Shown piece by piece: positions 12,488 through 14,312 of a DNA stretch of 14,312 nucleotides. Position numbers and translations under genes: made by a program. This stretch comes from Ilumatobacteraceae bacterium (GTDB lineage: Bacteria; Actinomycetota; Acidimicrobiia; Acidimicrobiales; Ilumatobacteraceae): assembly GCA_016463105.1 (NCBI GenBank), contig JAEMRY010000033.1, positions 1-14,312 of the forward strand, given 5' to 3'. The first letter of the stretch is position 1. Every line of letters starts with the position of its first letter. Under the pieces are notes generated by a model. It searched no databases. It was not told where the DNA came from and saw only the letters and a list, made by a program, of their open reading frames with translations.

Positions 12488-13755
12488 TGTCAAATGACCT
12501 GACTTTGCGAAGTACAGCCTTAGCGCTTGATGCATCTGACCCGCTTGCCGAGTATCGCAATGAATTTATGATTGCCGACCCTTCGTTGTGTTATTTGGAC
12601 GGTAACTCACTTGGGCGCATGCCGAAGGAAGTCATAAATGTTGTGGGTACGTACCTACGTGACGAGTGGGCGACGAAGCTTGTTTCTGGTTGGTCTGAGT
12701 GGATAGACGAAGCGCAGTCAGTTGGCAATTTAATTGGGCGCGCTTCTTTAGGTGTGGCTGCTGGCCAGATGTTGTCTGTCGATACAACGAGTGTAAATTT
12801 TTATCAACTTTGTAGTGCGGCCGTTAAAGCGCGACCTGAACGTAAAACTGTGATCACAGATACTGCAAACTTTCCGACTGATCGTTATATCTTGGAAGGC
12901 ATTTGCCAGCAGCATGGTTTGAAACTTGTATTAATCAATGATGACGATGGCGAAGAATTTGTTTCACCAGAAATGCTTTCTGCTGTTTTAAACGATGATG
13001 TTGCGCTTGTTTCTTTGTCAGTGATTCAGTATCGCTCAGGAGTTCTTCATGATGTCGCCAAACTCACGCAACTCGCTCGTGATGCTGGTGCACTTTTTGT
13101 TTGGGATGCGAGTCACGCAGTCGGAGTTGTGCCGATGCAGTACGACCGTGACAAAGTTGATCTTGCAGTTGGCTGTACGTATAAATATGGCAACTCTGGT
13201 CCTGGTTCGCCGGCGTGGCTATATGTGAGCCACCGGGTGCAAAGCGAACTGAGTGTGCCGATACAAGGTTGGTTCGCTCAAGACGATCAGTTCGCAATGG
13301 GACAAGGTTTTGATCGCACCTCTGGCATGCGTGGTTTTCAGGTTGCAAGTCCGAGCATTATTGGTATGCGTTGTGTGACGACTGCATTCTCGATGATTGA
13401 GCGAGCGGGTTTGTCGGCGATTGCACAAAAAGCAGCGCAGGGCACCGAGCTGATGTTGGCATTACATGATGCTTGGCTCGCACCACTCGGATTTTCGGTT
13501 GTCACGCCTCGTGATTCAAAGCGGCGTGGCGGGCACATCTCAGTTCGCCACTCAGATGCACAGAAAATTTCTGATGCGATGCGAATTTTCGGCAACGTTA
13601 TTGGAGACTTTCGTCAACCAGATTGCATCAGGTTGGCGATCTCTCCACTACCAACTAGTTACGTCGAAGTTTTTGATGGATTCGAGCGAATTCGAGATGT
13701 TGTGGCAACGAAAAAATATTTAGAAGTTGGCGAAGCCAAGACTCGAGTGACGTGA
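12487..13755 (+). CDS. kynU: Kynureninase
   Basis: A 422-residue PLP-dependent hydrolase that splits L-kynurenine into anthranilate and L-alanine (or 3-hydroxykynurenine into 3-hydroxyanthranilate). YLDGNSLGRMPK (36-47) is the family opening and NFPTDRY (128-134) a conserved PLP/phosphate block. FVWDASHAVGVVP (204-216) supplies Asp207 and His210, and the Schiff-base lysine is Lys233 in GCTYKYGNSGPGSPAW. GWFAQDDQFAMGQGF (261-275), RGGHISVRH (347-355) and RLAISPLPTSY (382-392) complete the fold. Length is normal. I use the ATG at 12487 rather than an in-frame ATG at 12430, which would start inside the divergent dioxygenase gene. Together with kynA it yields anthranilate if a formylkynurenine formamidase exists elsewhere in the genome. 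Confidence 0.95.
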   Translation: MSNDLTLRSTALALDASDPLAEYRNEFMIADPSLCYLDGNSLGRMPKEVINVVGTYLRDEWATKLVSGWSEWIDEAQSVGNLIGRASLGVAAGQMLSVDTTSVNFYQLCSAAVKARPERKTVITDTANFPTDRYILEGICQQHGLKLVLINDDDGEEFVSPEMLSAVLNDDVALVSLSVIQYRSGVLHDVAKLTQLARDAGALFVWDASHAVGVVPMQYDRDKVDLAVGCTYKYGNSGPGSPAWLYVSHRVQSELSVPIQGWFAQDDQFAMGQGFDRTSGMRGFQVASPSIIGMRCVTTAFSMIERAGLSAIAQKAAQGTELMLALHDAWLAPLGFSVVTPRDSKRRGGHISVRHSDAQKISDAMRIFGNVIGDFRQPDCIRLAISPLPTSYVEVFDGFERIRDVVATKKYLEVGEAKTRVT

Positions 13756-13774
13756 TTCGGCGAGTATTAAATCG

Positions 13775-14312
13775 TTAGCCACCGAAGTGGCGATAGATAC
13801 GTTCGGCTGGTCCGCGACCATAATGATGGTGCCACCAGTTAGCCCAAATAATTGCAGAAATATAAACAGCAATACTCATTGTCATCGCTGTGTCTAAACC
13901 AGTTGGCGTTACTAGATGCCACCAGTTAACGACCGCATTATAAATAAAAATATGTGCAAGATAAATTGTCAGCGTCATTTGTCCAGTTGTTTGCGCAAGC
14001 CGCACAATTAGTGTCTCGCCGTAGCGCTCACACAAAACTGTGACGAGCATAAAAACTGCGATGACTACGCCAATTGACGCGGCAACATAAAGTATTCCTC
14101 GGTCGAACGGTTGTGTTGACGCGAGATGCGACCATCGTTCGTCAGAGCCAGACTCGTCAAACGATCGCGAGTTAACGATTGAGTTAAGCGTGTAGGCAAA
14201 GACCACTGCTGCAGAAGCGAAAGTAAAAAGCTTCCGCCGTATTGCGGCAATTTGCGTATACACCCGACCCAGCAGAATGCCGACGATAAAAAACATCAAC
14301 CATGGAAATATT
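13775..14312 (-). CDS. DUF418-like multi-pass membrane protein, C-terminal part (partial)
   Basis: The frame is open to the right window edge, so the N-terminal part is missing; about 178 residues are visible. They contain about five hydrophobic segments: one starting FPWLMFFIVGILLGR at the edge, one near FASAAVVFAYTL, one near YVAASIGVVIAVFMLVTVL, one in GQMTLTIYLAHIFIYN, and one near IAVYISAIIWANWW. The end, GRGPAERIYRHFGG, resembles the conserved GPxExxxR close of DUF418 (YeiB) proteins, and the GQMTLTxYLxH segment also fits that family or the related heparan-glucosaminide acyltransferase-like proteins. Function is unknown; membrane acyl transfer is a possibility. It converges on kynureninase with a 19-base gap. 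Confidence 0.65.
   Translation of the reverse strand, partial: IFPWLMFFIVGILLGRVYTQIAAIRRKLFTFASAAVVFAYTLNSIVNSRSFDESGSDERWSHLASTQPFDRGILYVAASIGVVIAVFMLVTVLCERYGETLIVRLAQTTGQMTLTIYLAHIFIYNAVVNWWHLVTPTGLDTAMTMSIAVYISAIIWANWWHHHYGRGPAERIYRHFGG
13778..13791 (-). terminator. UUCG-tetraloop hairpin at the 3' end of the DUF418-like gene
   Basis: On the minus strand GCCAC-TTCG-GTGGC forms a perfect 5-base-pair stem closed by C(UUCG)G, the especially stable tetraloop, ending one base before the TAA stop codon (13775-13777). An AT-rich stretch with only a short T-run (CGATTTAAT) follows. It lies in the kynU convergent junction and may end transcription or protect the mRNA end. Confidence 0.4.

Noticed and set aside
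12430..12560. Longer open frames for kynureninase (from 12430) and tryptophan 2,3-dioxygenase (from 12560) that would overlap each other
   Set aside because: The extensions are not family-like, and each is antisense to the start of the other gene; the internal ATGs at 12487 and 12473 give normal lengths.
1..14312. tRNA, rRNA, CRISPR, insertion sequence, attachment site or phage gene
   Set aside because: Nearly all sequence is occupied by intact metabolic genes, gaps are under about 75 bases, and no direct-repeat arrays, terminal inverted repeats or transposase/integrase motifs were seen.

Overview
This is a compact, entirely bacterial chromosomal window carrying 18 protein-coding genes, two of them cut by the window edges. 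I see no rRNA or tRNA gene, CRISPR array, insertion sequence or prophage gene. Intergenic gaps are mostly 2 to 70 bases, four same-strand pairs overlap as ATGA or GTGA, and no stretch over 300 bases lacks a gene. The base composition looks moderate (roughly mid-40s to 50 % GC, not computed). Several genes have a TANNNT hexamer 6-9 bases before the start codon and no good Shine-Dalgarno, as expected for leaderless actinobacterial transcripts. Together with the gene set (tryptophan 2,3-dioxygenase/kynureninase, phytanoyl-CoA dioxygenase family, cytoplasmic sulfatase), this suggests a streamlined aquatic actinobacterium, perhaps in Acidimicrobiia. That placement is an inference, not proven by any marker gene here.

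Layout. 1-752 (+): the tail of a probable NeuB/SpsE-type synthase overlapping an SpsF-like sugar cytidylyltransferase, so a nonulosonic-acid or surface-glycan locus ends at the left edge. 784-1158 (+): FKBP-type prolyl isomerase, convergent with thymidine kinase (1155-1760, -), which diverges from deoxyribose-phosphate aldolase deoC (1832-2497, +). 2504-6647 (-): a five-gene run in transcription order: SAM methyltransferase, purine nucleoside phosphorylase, MtaD-type amidohydrolase, cytidine deaminase, and a PHYHD1-like 2-oxoglutarate dioxygenase. 6678-9013 (+): Cys-type glutathione peroxidase, then aguB and aguA, which convert agmatine to putrescine. 9017-12473 (-): tryptophan 2,3-dioxygenase, uracil-DNA glycosylase, an SRPBCC protein and a sulfatase. 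12487-13755 (+): kynureninase, diverging from tryptophan 2,3-dioxygenase across only 13 bases. 13775-14312 (-): C-terminal part of a DUF418-like membrane protein.

How the genes fit together. Tdk, DeoC, Cdd, PNP and the amidohydrolase form a nucleoside salvage and catabolism neighbourhood: thymidine phosphorylation, cytidine to uridine, adenosine/MTA/SAH-type deamination, phosphorolysis of 6-oxopurine nucleosides, and cleavage of deoxyribose-5-phosphate. TDO and KynU are two of the three enzymes from tryptophan to anthranilate; the formamidase is not in the window. AguA and AguB make a complete two-step agmatine route. The overall theme is scavenging of nitrogen-rich small molecules.

The most notable points are: a bacterial enzyme strikingly like human PHYHD1, translationally coupled to cytidine deaminase; a 13-base divergent TDO/kynureninase junction where two opposed TANNNT boxes form the arms of an inverted repeat; a repeated TAGTCT-6-nt-ATG arrangement; and convergent gene ends whose stop codons lie in or beside hairpins. 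I do not see a convincing entirely new multi-gene system.
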